Assembly: GCF_017743865.1 (NCBI RefSeq)
Contig: NZ_JAGHRJ010000002.1
Span: 496,001-560,000, forward strand
Reading direction: 5' to 3'
DNA from: Labrenzia sp. R4_2
GTDB taxonomy: Bacteria; Pseudomonadota; Alphaproteobacteria; Rhizobiales; Stappiaceae
DNA length: 64,000 bases
Shown: positions 55,037 to 64,000 of the stretch, in pieces
Numbering within the stretch: position 1 is the first letter of the stretch
Layout: each line of letters begins with the position of its first letter
Program-made: the position numbers and the translations under genes
The notes under the pieces: generated by a model
Told to the model about the DNA's origin: nothing
The model's input: only the letters and a program-made list of their open reading frames with translations
Databases searched by the model: none

Positions 55037-55777
55037 ATGAGCACGACGACCAATCAAATGTCTCTTCTGGACGCAATCGGCTTCAATGCGCCCGAAGACG
55101 AAAAACCCAAAAAAGACAAGAAGTCAGCTGCGCCGGAAAAGTTTTCCAAGCCGAAGAAACGGAAGGCCAAAAAGACCGCTGAAACGGCAGCCTTAGCTTC
55201 GGATGTGAAAGCAGTTGAAGGCACTGATCCAGAAGATGAAACCGGTGGCGTTCCAGCGAACACATCGGACGCAGCCGTAGAATATCCAATTGAAAACGGC
55301 GAGAAAACCGACGGTATCGGTATGCTGGAGATCCGTCCTGATGGCCCGCTGCCGCTGGACAAGTATCTGTGCTTTTCGCTCTATTCGGCAAACCATGCGA
55401 TGCACGGTGTCTATAAAACGCTGCTGAAAGACGTCGGTCTGACGTATCCGCAGTTTCTTGCCATGACTGTCTTGTGGGACAAGAACAACGTCCCGGTCGG
55501 GGCGATCACGCAAAAACTTCAGCTGGACACCAACACGCTCACACCGCTGTTGAAACGCCTGGAAGCCATGGGTCTCCTCACCCGCACTCGTTCCACCAAG
55601 GACGAACGGCAGGTGATCCTGAAGCTCACCCGAAAGGGCCGAAACCTTCAAAAGAAGACCGAACATTTTGCAGAGTGCATTTTCTCGTCAACAGGCCTGA
55701 GCCTTGAGGAGATCGTTGATCTTCAAACCAAGATCATGAAGCTGCGGGATAACCTCAGAAACACTGACCTCAACTGA
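55037..55777 (+). CDS. ohrR: Organic-hydroperoxide-sensing regulator OhrR with long N-terminal extension
   Basis: MarR-family repressor, 246 aa. The OhrR core starts only at about residue 105 (LPLDKYLCFSLYSA) with the peroxide-sensing Cys at 112; the wHTH region follows (LTYPQFLAMTVLWDK ... LTPLLKRLEAMGLLTR). The first ~104 residues are a low-complexity Lys/Ala/Pro/Asp-rich extension (KKRKAKKTAETAA) unlike other OhrR proteins. Start ATG 55037 has AAGGCGG upstream; an internal ATG at 55322 would give a normal ~151-aa OhrR. Confidence 0.9.
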   Translation: MSTTTNQMSLLDAIGFNAPEDEKPKKDKKSAAPEKFSKPKKRKAKKTAETAALASDVKAVEGTDPEDETGGVPANTSDAAVEYPIENGEKTDGIGMLEIRPDGPLPLDKYLCFSLYSANHAMHGVYKTLLKDVGLTYPQFLAMTVLWDKNNVPVGAITQKLQLDTNTLTPLLKRLEAMGLLTRTRSTKDERQVILKLTRKGRNLQKKTEHFAECIFSSTGLSLEEIVDLQTKIMKLRDNLRNTDLN

Positions 55778-55795
55778 CGAAAGGTCTTCGGATCC

Positions 55796-57211
55796 TTAAA
55801 ACGGCAAGCCAAACCAGAGTGCGGCAATGCCGAGGAAGGCGAAGAAGCCTACGACGTCCGTCACGGTTGTCACGAACACACTGGATGCGATTGCCGGATC
55901 AATACTGAGCCGGTCGAGTGCGATCGGGATCAACAGGCCGGACAAACCGGCAAACAGCATATTGATCACGATGGCGCTGCCGATCACAACGCCAAGCCCG
56001 ACGCTTGAAAACCACAACCAGGCGGTCACACCGATCAGGACGGCCAATGCCAGTCCGTTCAAAAAGCTGACGAGGACCTCGCGATTGAGAACCCGCATGA
56101 GGTTCCGGGCGCTGAGTTCCTGGGTCGCGATACCCCGGACGGCAACGGTCATCGTCTGTGTTCCTGCATTGCCCCCCATCGACGCCACAATCGGCATCAG
56201 AACGGCAAGTGCAACCATCGCTTCGATTGTGTCCTCGAACAGCGCGATCACCACAGACGCCAGGACCGCGGTGCCAAGATTGACAACCAGCCAGGTCAAA
56301 CGGGACCTCGCAATTGTCATGACATTATCCGAAATTTCCTCATCGCCCACCCCGGCGAGGGCACGCAGATCTTCTTCGGCTTCTTCCTGGATGACGTCAA
56401 CGATGTCATCGACTGTCAAAACGCCGACGAGCCGGTCGTTTTCGTCAACCACCGCAGAAGATACAAGATTGTAGCGTTCGAACCGGCGTGCGACCTCTTC
56501 CTGATCTTCCGTCGCCTGGACGGCGTCCAGCCGCTCGGCCATGATCGAGGTGACTTTTTCGCGCCGCTTGGTTCTCAAGATCTTGTCGAGATGGACAGAC
56601 CCCAACAGTTTGAAAGAGGGGTCGACAACATAGATCTCATAAAAGTCATCCGGGAGATCCCGCGCTTCGCGCATGTAATCGATGGTCTGGCCAACGGTCC
56701 AGAACGGCGCTACCGCGATGAACTCACTTTGCATGCGGCGGCCGGCGCTGTCTTCCGGATAATCCAGCGCCTTTTTGAGCTGGGCCCTGTCCGCATAGGG
56801 CAGTTCCTCAAGGATTGCGGCCTGGTCGTCTTCGTCCAGATCTTCAAGGATGTAGACCGCGTCATCAGAATCAAGTTCGCCAAGCCCTTCCGCGATGACT
56901 TCGTTCGGCAGGTCTTCCAGAAGCTGCAGACGGACCGCCTCGTCCGTCTCCGTCAAGGCGGTGTAGTCAAAATCCTCGCCGAGAAGCCGGATAAAGGCGG
57001 CCCGGTCATCCGGATTTAAGGCCTCAAGTAGGTCGCCCGTGTCTGCTTCGTGCAAATCAGCTGCAATTGCTGACAGACCGGATTTGTCTTCCGCCGCGAT
57101 TGCGGTTTCTACGGCCGCTATGAAGTCCGGATTAAGCCGTTCGTCCTCGTCGCGAACCGGGATCTGCAGCTCGGGTGAAGGGGGCATGTCAAGCTCGGCA
57201 GCATTGCTCAT
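55796..57211 (-). CDS. mgtE: Magnesium transporter MgtE
   Basis: 471 aa. N-terminal cytoplasmic domain with HEAT-like repeats, two CBS domains (about 150-280; DIVDVIQEEAEEDL connects to the membrane part), then five membrane helices with MGGNAGTQTMTVAVRG, the Mg2+ pore motif. Channel-like Mg2+ uptake gated by intracellular Mg2+. No leader riboswitch was recognised upstream. Confidence 0.95.
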   Translation of the reverse strand: MSNAAELDMPPSPELQIPVRDEDERLNPDFIAAVETAIAAEDKSGLSAIAADLHEADTGDLLEALNPDDRAAFIRLLGEDFDYTALTETDEAVRLQLLEDLPNEVIAEGLGELDSDDAVYILEDLDEDDQAAILEELPYADRAQLKKALDYPEDSAGRRMQSEFIAVAPFWTVGQTIDYMREARDLPDDFYEIYVVDPSFKLLGSVHLDKILRTKRREKVTSIMAERLDAVQATEDQEEVARRFERYNLVSSAVVDENDRLVGVLTVDDIVDVIQEEAEEDLRALAGVGDEEISDNVMTIARSRLTWLVVNLGTAVLASVVIALFEDTIEAMVALAVLMPIVASMGGNAGTQTMTVAVRGIATQELSARNLMRVLNREVLVSFLNGLALAVLIGVTAWLWFSSVGLGVVIGSAIVINMLFAGLSGLLIPIALDRLSIDPAIASSVFVTTVTDVVGFFAFLGIAALWFGLPF

Positions 57212-57353
57212 TTCGCCCTCCCTTTTGTTCCGTGCGTTCTTGCCGGAAGCAGCTGCATCTTATTAGCAGGTGCCTCCAGAAGTAACGGCAGATTTACAAA
57301 AGCGCCACCGGAAAAGCGATGAAGGTCCACAGGCTTAACGAAAACCCGTCCAG

Positions 57354-57692
57354 TTAAGAGCACTTCTTCAAAGTTGCCGTTTCCCGCACCGCTGAGAGAT
57401 AGTCTCTCGCCTTCGCCGGCAAAATTCTTTCCTCATCGGAAATACAAGGCTTGGCTCGCTTGAAGGCGTTTTGTGCCCGCCGGCTCTTCAAGCACACACG
57501 ACCTTCTGCCAACACTTCCTGCTCCACATACCAAAGCTGCTGGCAGGTCAAGGAACCAAGCGAAGACTCGTTTGGCGTAAACTCTTGCGAATGGAGACCC
57601 GGCGGCCACAAAAGAAGCGCGACCAGCGCAATACGGGCCCACATCCGGGAAATGGGTACTGAAAAAAATCGTTCGCAGGTGTGCTTTGCCAT
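57354..57692 (-). CDS. Secreted YARHG-domain protein
   Basis: 112 aa with a hydrophobic signal region (WARIALVALLLW) and a YARHG-like domain (LTCQQLWYVEQEVLAEGRVC; CISDEER). Start is uncertain: ATG 57692 or 57644. Four Cys in the mature part suggest disulfides. Function unknown. Confidence 0.65.
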   Translation of the reverse strand: MAKHTCERFFSVPISRMWARIALVALLLWPPGLHSQEFTPNESSLGSLTCQQLWYVEQEVLAEGRVCLKSRRAQNAFKRAKPCISDEERILPAKARDYLSAVRETATLKKCS

Positions 57693-57760
57693 CTCCTAGG
57701 TATCCGTCACCATCGCTCGATTCGCAAAACCATTTCAGCCGATGAGTAGCCGAAAGTTAC

Positions 57761-60700
57761 CTAAATGCTCCAGGAGCTTTCCGGGTGGTCATCCTGCTCA
57801 GCGTCCAACGCAGCCTGGTACGCATTCACCAATTCATCAGGCTTGCTGATCAGAAAACCCTGGATATCCGAACACCCGGCCTCAATTAGAAAATTTCTCT
57901 GCGCCCGGGTTTCGACGCCCTCAGCCACAACACCCATACCAAGGCTCTTTGCCAGAATAATAGTTGTCCGGACAATTGTGGCCGCGCTTTCACTCGTATC
58001 CAGGTTCTCGATGAAGGACTTGTCGATTTTCACCTTGTTGATCGGCAGCCGCAAAAGGTGTTTGAGGGATCCATAGCCGGTGCCGAAATCATCGAGCGAG
58101 ATCAGCACACCAAACTCATGCAATCGAACCAAATTCCGATGGATTTCTTCGAAACGCTGGTCCAAGAGCACCGTTTCCGTGATTTCAAACTCAAGCCGTC
58201 CCCGCAGAACCTTTAGATTGTCCAACTGGCGCGCAACGCGATCCGGGAATTCCGGGTCGCACAGCTGAGACGTCGATAGATTGATCGCTAAACGGCCAGG
58301 ATCAAATCCCTCATCGATCAGCTTTGCAAAGTCACGGCATGCCGCCTTGATCACGGCGCATCCCAAGGGAACACCGAGGCCTGCATCCTCAGCGATGGCC
58401 ACGAACTCGGCAGGCGATACAGGCGTTCCGTTTTGCGCCCAGCGCGCCAAAGCTTCAAAACCAACCAAACGGCCCGTTGCCGCCTCAACCTGAGGCTGGT
58501 AGGCAACAGTAATCTGGTCGTTCGCGATCGCTGCCTTCAACCCTTGCGCAAGGTCTTGGCGCCGCTCAAGGCTACGCCGGTAAAGCTCGTCGTAACATCT
58601 CCATCCATTCCGACCGGATGCTTTGGCCTGGTAGAGCGCAAGGTCTGCACTCTTGAAGATTTCAGTAGATGTGTCTCCATCTGCCGGCACGCGTGCCAAA
58701 CCCATTGAAACCGTTGAAGGGATTGTTCGCGACCCTAGCTGGACCGGCTGGCAGAGCGCGGCATGGAGGCCGGGCATATCGGAGAGCCCACCATCAAGGC
58801 CACCGAGGCCCGGAACGATAAATGCAAACTCATCGCCACCAAGACGCGCGACCGTGCCGCCACCGGCCTGGTCGACAAACCGTTCCAGACGGGCAACGGT
58901 TTCCTGCAGCAGAAGATCACCAGCATCATGCCCCAGTGTATCATTGACGGATTTGAACTGATCCAGGTCCACGATCCCGAACAGCGCGCTCTCTGATGCC
59001 GCCTTTGCTCTTTCCGCTATTTTGGAAAGCTCCCTGATCATGACATTCCGGTTGGCTGCGCCCGTCAGCGAATCCGTATCGGCAATCCGGCGGATCTCTT
59101 CTTCCGCCCTTTTCAGAGATGTTACATCTGTGCGTACTCCAACGCTGACACCCCTGTCTGAAACCCGTTCACGGATTTGGACCCATCGACCATCGGTGAG
59201 TTTTTCCACCAAGATGGACTTGGGATTTCGATAAGATTCCAATCGCCGCTTTAACCAGCGCTCCTGTTTTTCTTGAGTATCTCCAGCATCTGCATAAAGC
59301 CCTATGTCGAGGCCATGCATCAACATCTCGCGGAACGTAACCCCGTCCTCAATGGCAGGCGCCGTATCGGCATAGTTGGAACGGTAAGCTTGATTGCACA
59401 TGATCAAACGGTCGTTGCTATCAAATGCAACAACAGCGTCTGGAATTGTTTCAATCACATCACTCAGGAGGGTCCTCGCCTCTTCAAGCTCGCGCTTATG
59501 GTTTTCCTCAGCTGTGATGTCCACAAAACTGGCCACCACTTCTTGGTCTCCCGTCGGCGTAGATCTCGTCGGCCTCGCATTCACCCTCAGCCATTGTACC
59601 CCACCATCGGGACGTTTGATCCCAACAATCTGGTTTATGACCGGTTCGCCGGTGCGCAGCGCAACGGTCGACGGCATTTCTTCTCCGCCCATTGGACGGC
59701 CATCAGGAAATATTGTGCCCCAAGTCGGGTCCATGATTTCCTGACCACGCATTTGCGCTTCGCTCATATGAAGAAGACGGCAAGCCTCCGGATTGGCGGC
59801 AATAATTTCGCCGTTTTGACCATGAAGGACCACACCCGCCGTGACGTTGTCGACAATCGCTTGCAATCGCTGACGGCTCTCAACAAGAGCGGTCACATCG
59901 GCCTCTATCGCCATATACCCCGTCAAAACACCAGCATCATTTCGAAGCGGGCGAATTTCCATATCCAGCCAATACTTTTGACCAGATTTTGATTGATTGA
60001 GTATGGTTTCACGAACCGGTTCACCGGCACGGATCGCGGCTGTCAGGCGTGCGGACGTTTCAGGATCGGTTTCGTCACTGCGCAGGAAGTGGCCAGGTTT
60101 ACGGCCTGCGACTTCTTCCAAGGAGTATCCAGTCAGTTCTTCGAAAGCCGGGTTTACCCATTCGATGGCACCATCTGCATCTCCAACGATGACCGGTGTT
60201 CTCGTCGCGTTGATAATCTGATCAGCAAACTTCAGACGCCGGGTCAGAGCTTCCCGGCGGGTCACATCGCGCGCAACGCCCCAATGACCGAGAAAATTGC
60301 CCTTGGAATCGTAACGCGGTTCACCGTGGACCTCGAAATGAGACGCAGATCCATCACGCCCTCGGAGCTCACAGATAAAGCCCTCAATGGCTTGCCGGTT
60401 GGTCAAGACATCACGCAATTTGGCCGGGTTGCCGTCGAGGTCCGCTTTGTCTTCTATGATTTCCCAGAGCTTGCTGCCGGTCCAGTCTGGGAATTGCTTG
60501 ACCATCAAGCCATCATCGCCCTGGATGCGCGTCAGTCGATGTTCTGCATCTGCTTCCCACAACCAATCGGACGATAAGGCCAAAAGAGTTTCCAGACGCG
60601 CTTGTGCCGCAGCTTTTTGCCGTTCTGCCGCCACAAGCGCAGTCTTGTCTGTCGCAACACCAATCCCGCCGACGATGCGGCCGCCAATGATAAGTGGCAC

Positions 60701-61021
60701 CAAGGTCGTTTCAGACATTATGCGGCCATGGCGGGTCTCTGTTTCGGTCATGCAATGGACCGTTTCCCCCGCCAATACGTTTTTATGCATCGTGGCCCAA
60801 AGCTCGACCTGCTCCTTGGGCATGCGTGTTTCGTCGGCCCGTTTGCCGATCAGGTTTCCGAAGGCTTCTCGATCAAGTTTGTTTTGGAAGACATACCGAC
60901 CAGCTCTGTCGAAAACCCAAGCAGGTTGCGGCAGATTTTCATATGCGGCACGCAGGAGATCGTATTCCGGAGCTTCAAAGCGGGACTTCTCGTCAAACTG
61001 AGCAGGTTGCTTCATTGGCAC
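57761..61021 (-). CDS. PAS-GGDEF-EAL cyclic-di-GMP protein
   Basis: 1086-aa cytoplasmic protein: about five PAS-type sensors (roughly 20-130, 135-255, 265-380, 385-505, 515-640), a GGDEF domain with intact ARLGGDEFAF (near 745-754) and an EAL domain with GFEALARW, NLSTSQL, DDFGTGYGSL and EGVET motifs. Both enzyme sites look intact, so it may make and degrade c-di-GMP depending on PAS input. PAS cofactors are not readable. No membrane segment. Confidence 0.95.
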   Translation of the reverse strand: MPMKQPAQFDEKSRFEAPEYDLLRAAYENLPQPAWVFDRAGRYVFQNKLDREAFGNLIGKRADETRMPKEQVELWATMHKNVLAGETVHCMTETETRHGRIMSETTLVPLIIGGRIVGGIGVATDKTALVAAERQKAAAQARLETLLALSSDWLWEADAEHRLTRIQGDDGLMVKQFPDWTGSKLWEIIEDKADLDGNPAKLRDVLTNRQAIEGFICELRGRDGSASHFEVHGEPRYDSKGNFLGHWGVARDVTRREALTRRLKFADQIINATRTPVIVGDADGAIEWVNPAFEELTGYSLEEVAGRKPGHFLRSDETDPETSARLTAAIRAGEPVRETILNQSKSGQKYWLDMEIRPLRNDAGVLTGYMAIEADVTALVESRQRLQAIVDNVTAGVVLHGQNGEIIAANPEACRLLHMSEAQMRGQEIMDPTWGTIFPDGRPMGGEEMPSTVALRTGEPVINQIVGIKRPDGGVQWLRVNARPTRSTPTGDQEVVASFVDITAEENHKRELEEARTLLSDVIETIPDAVVAFDSNDRLIMCNQAYRSNYADTAPAIEDGVTFREMLMHGLDIGLYADAGDTQEKQERWLKRRLESYRNPKSILVEKLTDGRWVQIRERVSDRGVSVGVRTDVTSLKRAEEEIRRIADTDSLTGAANRNVMIRELSKIAERAKAASESALFGIVDLDQFKSVNDTLGHDAGDLLLQETVARLERFVDQAGGGTVARLGGDEFAFIVPGLGGLDGGLSDMPGLHAALCQPVQLGSRTIPSTVSMGLARVPADGDTSTEIFKSADLALYQAKASGRNGWRCYDELYRRSLERRQDLAQGLKAAIANDQITVAYQPQVEAATGRLVGFEALARWAQNGTPVSPAEFVAIAEDAGLGVPLGCAVIKAACRDFAKLIDEGFDPGRLAINLSTSQLCDPEFPDRVARQLDNLKVLRGRLEFEITETVLLDQRFEEIHRNLVRLHEFGVLISLDDFGTGYGSLKHLLRLPINKVKIDKSFIENLDTSESAATIVRTTIILAKSLGMGVVAEGVETRAQRNFLIEAGCSDIQGFLISKPDELVNAYQAALDAEQDDHPESSWSI

Positions 61022-61315
61022 TCACATCAGATCACACGCGCAAATTCCTCTAAGGCAAAACAACGCCTCAACAGTCATATTCATGAGCAAAGACTAAAGA
61101 AAACACGAACACAAGCTTGTAATTTCAGCACAATATACAAAGAAATTTTCTTGAGCTCTAACGGGTGACTTGTTCAACTGCAAATAATGACAATGGTCTT
61201 CAAACCCTACCAGATCAAATCGTCGGCTTTGGTCGGTGCTTTTCAGCGCTAAAACCAAAAGCGGGTTTGCCGAAGCGACGTCTACAGCAATTCAGAATTT
61301 GGACGTGCCCGACCT

Positions 61316-61771
61316 CTAAGGCTGAATGCCAAGAGCTGCGAACCAGCCAACCATCCGGTCCTGGTTCACACCAAGATCAGAGCCACCATAAACAAGGTGC
61401 GAGTAGATGTGGACGAAATCGCCCTCCACCCAGACCTGGGTGACATCCGGAAACCCCCAGACCTTCGAGCGATGGACGAATACGAGCGGTAAATTATCCA
61501 GTGAACCTGACACGCGTTGTGTACGGGCGGTCTGAGCAATCTGCTGTTCCAGTGCAAACAGGTTGACTGCCGCAAGCGGGCGGACAGCATAAAAACCGCC
61601 AGCAAGCTCCGTATCACCAGCGGCGGACCGCGTTGTCACCGCAGGAACATCTGCCTTGGTCACGGGCACAAAGCGGAAAAACAGGGCCGCCCCCAATCCG
61701 CATAACACCACAACAAGCGCGACCAAGCCTAAGAACCATGAACTGCTGAAACTGAGTAGCAAACCGTTCAT
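61316..61771 (-). CDS. DUF1499 family membrane-anchored protein
   Basis: 151 aa with an N-terminal membrane anchor (about 13-35) and a DUF1499-like periplasmic domain ending in GGSDLGVNQDRMVGWFAALG, the family's hallmark C-terminus. Function unknown. Confidence 0.78.
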   Translation of the reverse strand: MNGLLLSFSSSWFLGLVALVVVLCGLGAALFFRFVPVTKADVPAVTTRSAAGDTELAGGFYAVRPLAAVNLFALEQQIAQTARTQRVSGSLDNLPLVFVHRSKVWGFPDVTQVWVEGDFVHIYSHLVYGGSDLGVNQDRMVGWFAALGIQP

Positions 61772-61894
61772 GATGTCCTCCGAGGCAAAGAGCAGCCACG
61801 TGAATTTTGCCTGAAGCAGGTGCCGGACAGCCGGTGATGTTTTTCGCCAAAGCGGTTCAAAGCAGAGCTTGCTCCTGCTTCGTTGCAGCGCACA

Positions 61895-62254
61895 TCAATC
61901 AATCCGATAGGCAAGCAACACATCCTTCGGTACGAAATTAAGAGCACTTTTATGTGTTGCACGCGCTTTGATTTTTGGCGCCGCCCCCGCTTCATGCGCC
62001 TCCTTCCAGCGAAGGGCGCATAGGCACCAACCATCTCCCGGTTTAAGTCCAGGAAAACCGTAGGCTGGAATGGGCGTTTGTAAATCGTTCCCGCGTGCCT
62101 TGGTGAAGGATAAAAATTCCTCCGTCACCACAGCGCAGATAACATGGCTCCCTCGGTCTTGATCATGCGTTGCACAAAACCCATCCCGAAGATATCCGGT
62201 CATCGGGTCGGTACAACAGCTCTCGAGAAGATCGCCAAGAATGTTCTTTGCCAT
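61895..62254 (-). CDS. DUF2237 family protein
   Basis: 119 aa. Family hallmarks: NILGDLLESCCTDPMTGYLRDGFC, HVICAVVTEEFLSF and PGLKPGDGWCLCALRWKEA. Several conserved Cys could bind metal. Function unknown, cytoplasmic. No signal peptide. Confidence 0.9.
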   Translation of the reverse strand: MAKNILGDLLESCCTDPMTGYLRDGFCATHDQDRGSHVICAVVTEEFLSFTKARGNDLQTPIPAYGFPGLKPGDGWCLCALRWKEAHEAGAAPKIKARATHKSALNFVPKDVLLAYRID

Positions 62255-62448
62255 GCAAAGCTTCCGTCAGAAATGGAGGTAAGTTGCCTTTGCGGTCAGT
62301 CGCCAGCCAGATAGAGCAAGACATCCAGGCGACAAGACGGACAGCATTAGCGAGGCCATGAGAATTTAGCTTGCGCTTTTGTTGAATATGGCGCGTCGAT
62401 GAGATCATCTAAGGTCATGCCGCAAGATAAAATCCGGAGGAAAGCGCC

Positions 62449-62823
62449 ATGGTCACCTCTCTAACTGACGATCAACTGAGATCTCTTTTGGAAACTGAAG
62501 AACAGGACATGAGCGTCGTATTTTCCGATCCGAATGTCCCGGACAATCCGATGATCTTTGTTAGTGAAGAATTCGAACGCCAGACCGGGTACACATCGGC
62601 GGAAGCCGTTGGGCGCAACTGCCGTTTCCTTCAAGGTCCGGAAACCAACCCTTTCGCGATCGAAGCAATCCGCCAGGGTTTGAAAGCCCAAACGCGCTTT
62701 ACAATCGATATTCTGAATTATCGAAAAGACGGCACGCCTTTCATGAACCGGTTGCGCATCAGGCCAATCTTCGATGGCGATGGTCGGCTGACTTTTTTCG
62801 CTGGTGCGCAAAACCCAGTTTAA
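62449..62823 (+). CDS. Short LOV-domain photoreceptor
   Basis: 124-aa stand-alone LOV protein. The flavin-adduct Cys58 lies in GRNCRFLQG; N90 (ILNYRKDG), N100 and Q121 (FAGAQNPV) complete the FMN pocket. There is no effector domain, as in short LOV proteins known from alphaproteobacteria and pseudomonads. Blue-light sensing is predicted; the partner is unknown. GGAGG ribosome site upstream. Confidence 0.93.
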   Translation: MVTSLTDDQLRSLLETEEQDMSVVFSDPNVPDNPMIFVSEEFERQTGYTSAEAVGRNCRFLQGPETNPFAIEAIRQGLKAQTRFTIDILNYRKDGTPFMNRLRIRPIFDGDGRLTFFAGAQNPV

Positions 62824-62871
62824 ACAGCGCGCGTCCGATATCGAACGCTGTGCTCGAATTTGTTGATTGGC

Positions 62872-62909
62872 AAAGGCCGCCCCAACCGAACAGTCAGAGC
62901 GGCCAATTT
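62872..62909 (+). terminator. Possible terminator after the LOV gene
   Basis: GGCCGC (62875-62880) pairs with GCGGCC (62899-62904) around an 18-base loop, followed by AATTTTATT; moderate strength. Confidence 0.45.
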
Positions 62910-62965
62910 TATTGGCGTAGAATGTCGAGTTAAATTGGCATCCCACCTCCATGCTTTTTTTGCGA

Positions 62966-63952
62966 CTAGAGCTCCACGACGACCTTGCCGATCGCCTGCC
63001 CGCTTGTCAGCCGGTCATAGGCCGCCCCAACTTCCGGAAGGTGAAAACGCGCTGCATCCAAAAGCGGTTTCAGCTCCCCAGCATCAACGATTTCGGCAAG
63101 TTTGGTGAGGATGACGCCGTGCTCTGAGCGTTTGAAATCATGCAGCATGGGGATCAGCATAAAGACCACATGAAGGGACAAGCCCTTAAAGTGGGCGACG
63201 CTCAAGTCCAGCTCGACCAGCGCCACTGTAGACGCGACATTTCCGTTCAGTGCTGCTGCCTCGAATGAGTTTGCCATATTGGCGCCGCCGACGGAGTCAA
63301 AGACAACATCAAAACCCTGGCCATCCGTGTATTTCGCCACATAGTCGGCGACCGCCTCGCACGTATAGTTGATGGCTGTCGCACCGTATCCTTTGATCGC
63401 AGACAATTGCGCGTCTTTGGAGCCGGTCGCATAGACCTCCGCACCAAAATACTTCGCAAGCTGGACTGCAACATGTCCAACTCCACCAGCGCCACCATGA
63501 ACCAGAACCTTTTGGCCTGCTTTGACGCCAGCGCGGGTGAGACCCTCAAACGCGGTGATACCAACAAGCGGAAGCGCTGCTGCCTCGCGCATGGTCAAAG
63601 ACTGGGGCTTCTTGGCAATGAGCCGCGCATCAACTGCCATCAGTTCCGCCAATGCGCCCGGCAGATCGGCCAGCCCACCAGCGCAGCCATAAACCTCATC
63701 GCCCGGAGCAAAGCCGTCAACGCCCTCGCCCACGGCCTCAACCGTGCCGGCAAAGTCCATTCCCAAGAGGGCTGGCAACTCTGGAGACAGCGGAAGGTCG
63801 GTCCCCATCTGTTTGATCATCGTATCAACAGTGTTGACGCTGGTCGCACCAATACGCACGAGCAATTGTCCGGGTTTCACCTCAGGATCCGGCAATTGGA
63901 CAGCTTCAAATTCTGCAGCCTCACCATATGCCTTTAAGACCATCGCTTTCAT
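62966..63952 (-). CDS. Zinc-independent quinone oxidoreductase (MDR family)
   Basis: 328 aa. Medium-chain dehydrogenase fold: GMDFAGTVEAVGEGV, nucleotide motif HGGAGGVGHVAVQLAKYFGA near 147-166. Zinc ligands of classical alcohol dehydrogenases are absent, fitting the NADPH quinone/enal reductase group. Substrate unknown. Convergent with the LOV gene. Confidence 0.9.
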   Translation of the reverse strand: MKAMVLKAYGEAAEFEAVQLPDPEVKPGQLLVRIGATSVNTVDTMIKQMGTDLPLSPELPALLGMDFAGTVEAVGEGVDGFAPGDEVYGCAGGLADLPGALAELMAVDARLIAKKPQSLTMREAAALPLVGITAFEGLTRAGVKAGQKVLVHGGAGGVGHVAVQLAKYFGAEVYATGSKDAQLSAIKGYGATAINYTCEAVADYVAKYTDGQGFDVVFDSVGGANMANSFEAAALNGNVASTVALVELDLSVAHFKGLSLHVVFMLIPMLHDFKRSEHGVILTKLAEIVDAGELKPLLDAARFHLPEVGAAYDRLTSGQAIGKVVVEL

Positions 63953-64000
63953 ACATCATCTCCTTGAACAGCGTGTTGCCGCGAAGATGAGATTTTTTAT

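Noticed and set aside
57212-57353. Mg2+ leader (ykoK-type) riboswitch upstream of mgtE
   Set aside because: The leader lacks the ykoK core elements by eye; too short for an M-box.
1-64000. CRISPR arrays, tRNA/rRNA genes, prophage or insertion sequences
   Set aside because: No direct-repeat arrays, tRNA cloverleaf signatures, transposase or integrase genes were recognised on reading; a tRNAscan and ISfinder search would be needed to confirm.

Overview
The window looks like a chromosomal segment of an alphaproteobacterium of the order Hyphomicrobiales (Rhizobiales), most likely a marine Stappiaceae-type organism (Roseibium/Labrenzia-like). This rests on moderately high GC, on typical alphaproteobacterial families (DivK, DUF3572, EipB/DUF1849, DUF1489, phasin_2, DUF2237, TAXI-TRAP transport, ClpS/ClpA, ECF sigma with a DGPF partner) and on conserved gene order. 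The genus is an inference from protein style, not from a marker search. No tRNA, rRNA, CRISPR array, prophage or insertion sequence was seen.

Layout. 0-5.8 kb: nucleic-acid block topA-rnr-DUF983-NUDIX-rpmG. 5.8-11 kb: a chemoreceptor, the cell-cycle regulator divK, DUF3572, a HAD hydrolase and dinB; the divK-to-rpmG interval, where many relatives carry pleD, holds the chemoreceptor and an unexplained long hairpin. 11-19 kb: eipB, RidA, GDPD, a DUF482 acyltransferase, metA behind a SAM-I/IV-type riboswitch, a HIT protein, a GST, azlCD and an atypical SDR. 19-23 kb: a LysR regulator, then a compact flavin cluster (circularly permuted photolyase-like protein, renalase-like oxidase, DUF427). 23-29 kb: clpA-clpS, a phasin and a SPOR-containing D,D-carboxypeptidase. 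29-34 kb: DnaJ/VWA pair, DUF1489, epimerase, small membrane or secreted proteins, DUF599. 34-40 kb: two class III cyclases, YdcF, aldo/keto reductase, a globin-like protein lacking heme ligands, a ClpP paralogue and an ACT protein. 40-45 kb: a TAXI-TRAP transporter, cupin and agmatinase-family ureohydrolase, divergent from a guanidinium exporter (Gdx/SugE) that sits behind a guanidine-II (mini-ykkC) riboswitch. 45-50 kb: SDR, a lower-GC patch (DUF3592, secreted beta protein, SET-domain protein), an ECF42-like sigma factor with its DGPF protein, and a REP-like palindrome pair. 50-55 kb: MerR-PaaI-GNAT-isovaleryl-CoA dehydrogenase operon, GH25, VOC and YciI proteins, Ohr. 55-64 kb: OhrR with a long lysine-rich N-terminus, MgtE, YARHG protein, a large PAS-GGDEF-EAL protein, DUF1499, DUF2237, a stand-alone short LOV photoreceptor and a quinone oxidoreductase.

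The best biology is in the two riboswitch-controlled loci: metA with acetyl-type active-site residues, and the guanidine exporter beside a ureohydrolase/TRAP operon. Next come the flavin/light cluster at 20.3-23.0 kb and the degenerate truncated globin at 37.05 kb. Most of the remainder is ordinary core genome.
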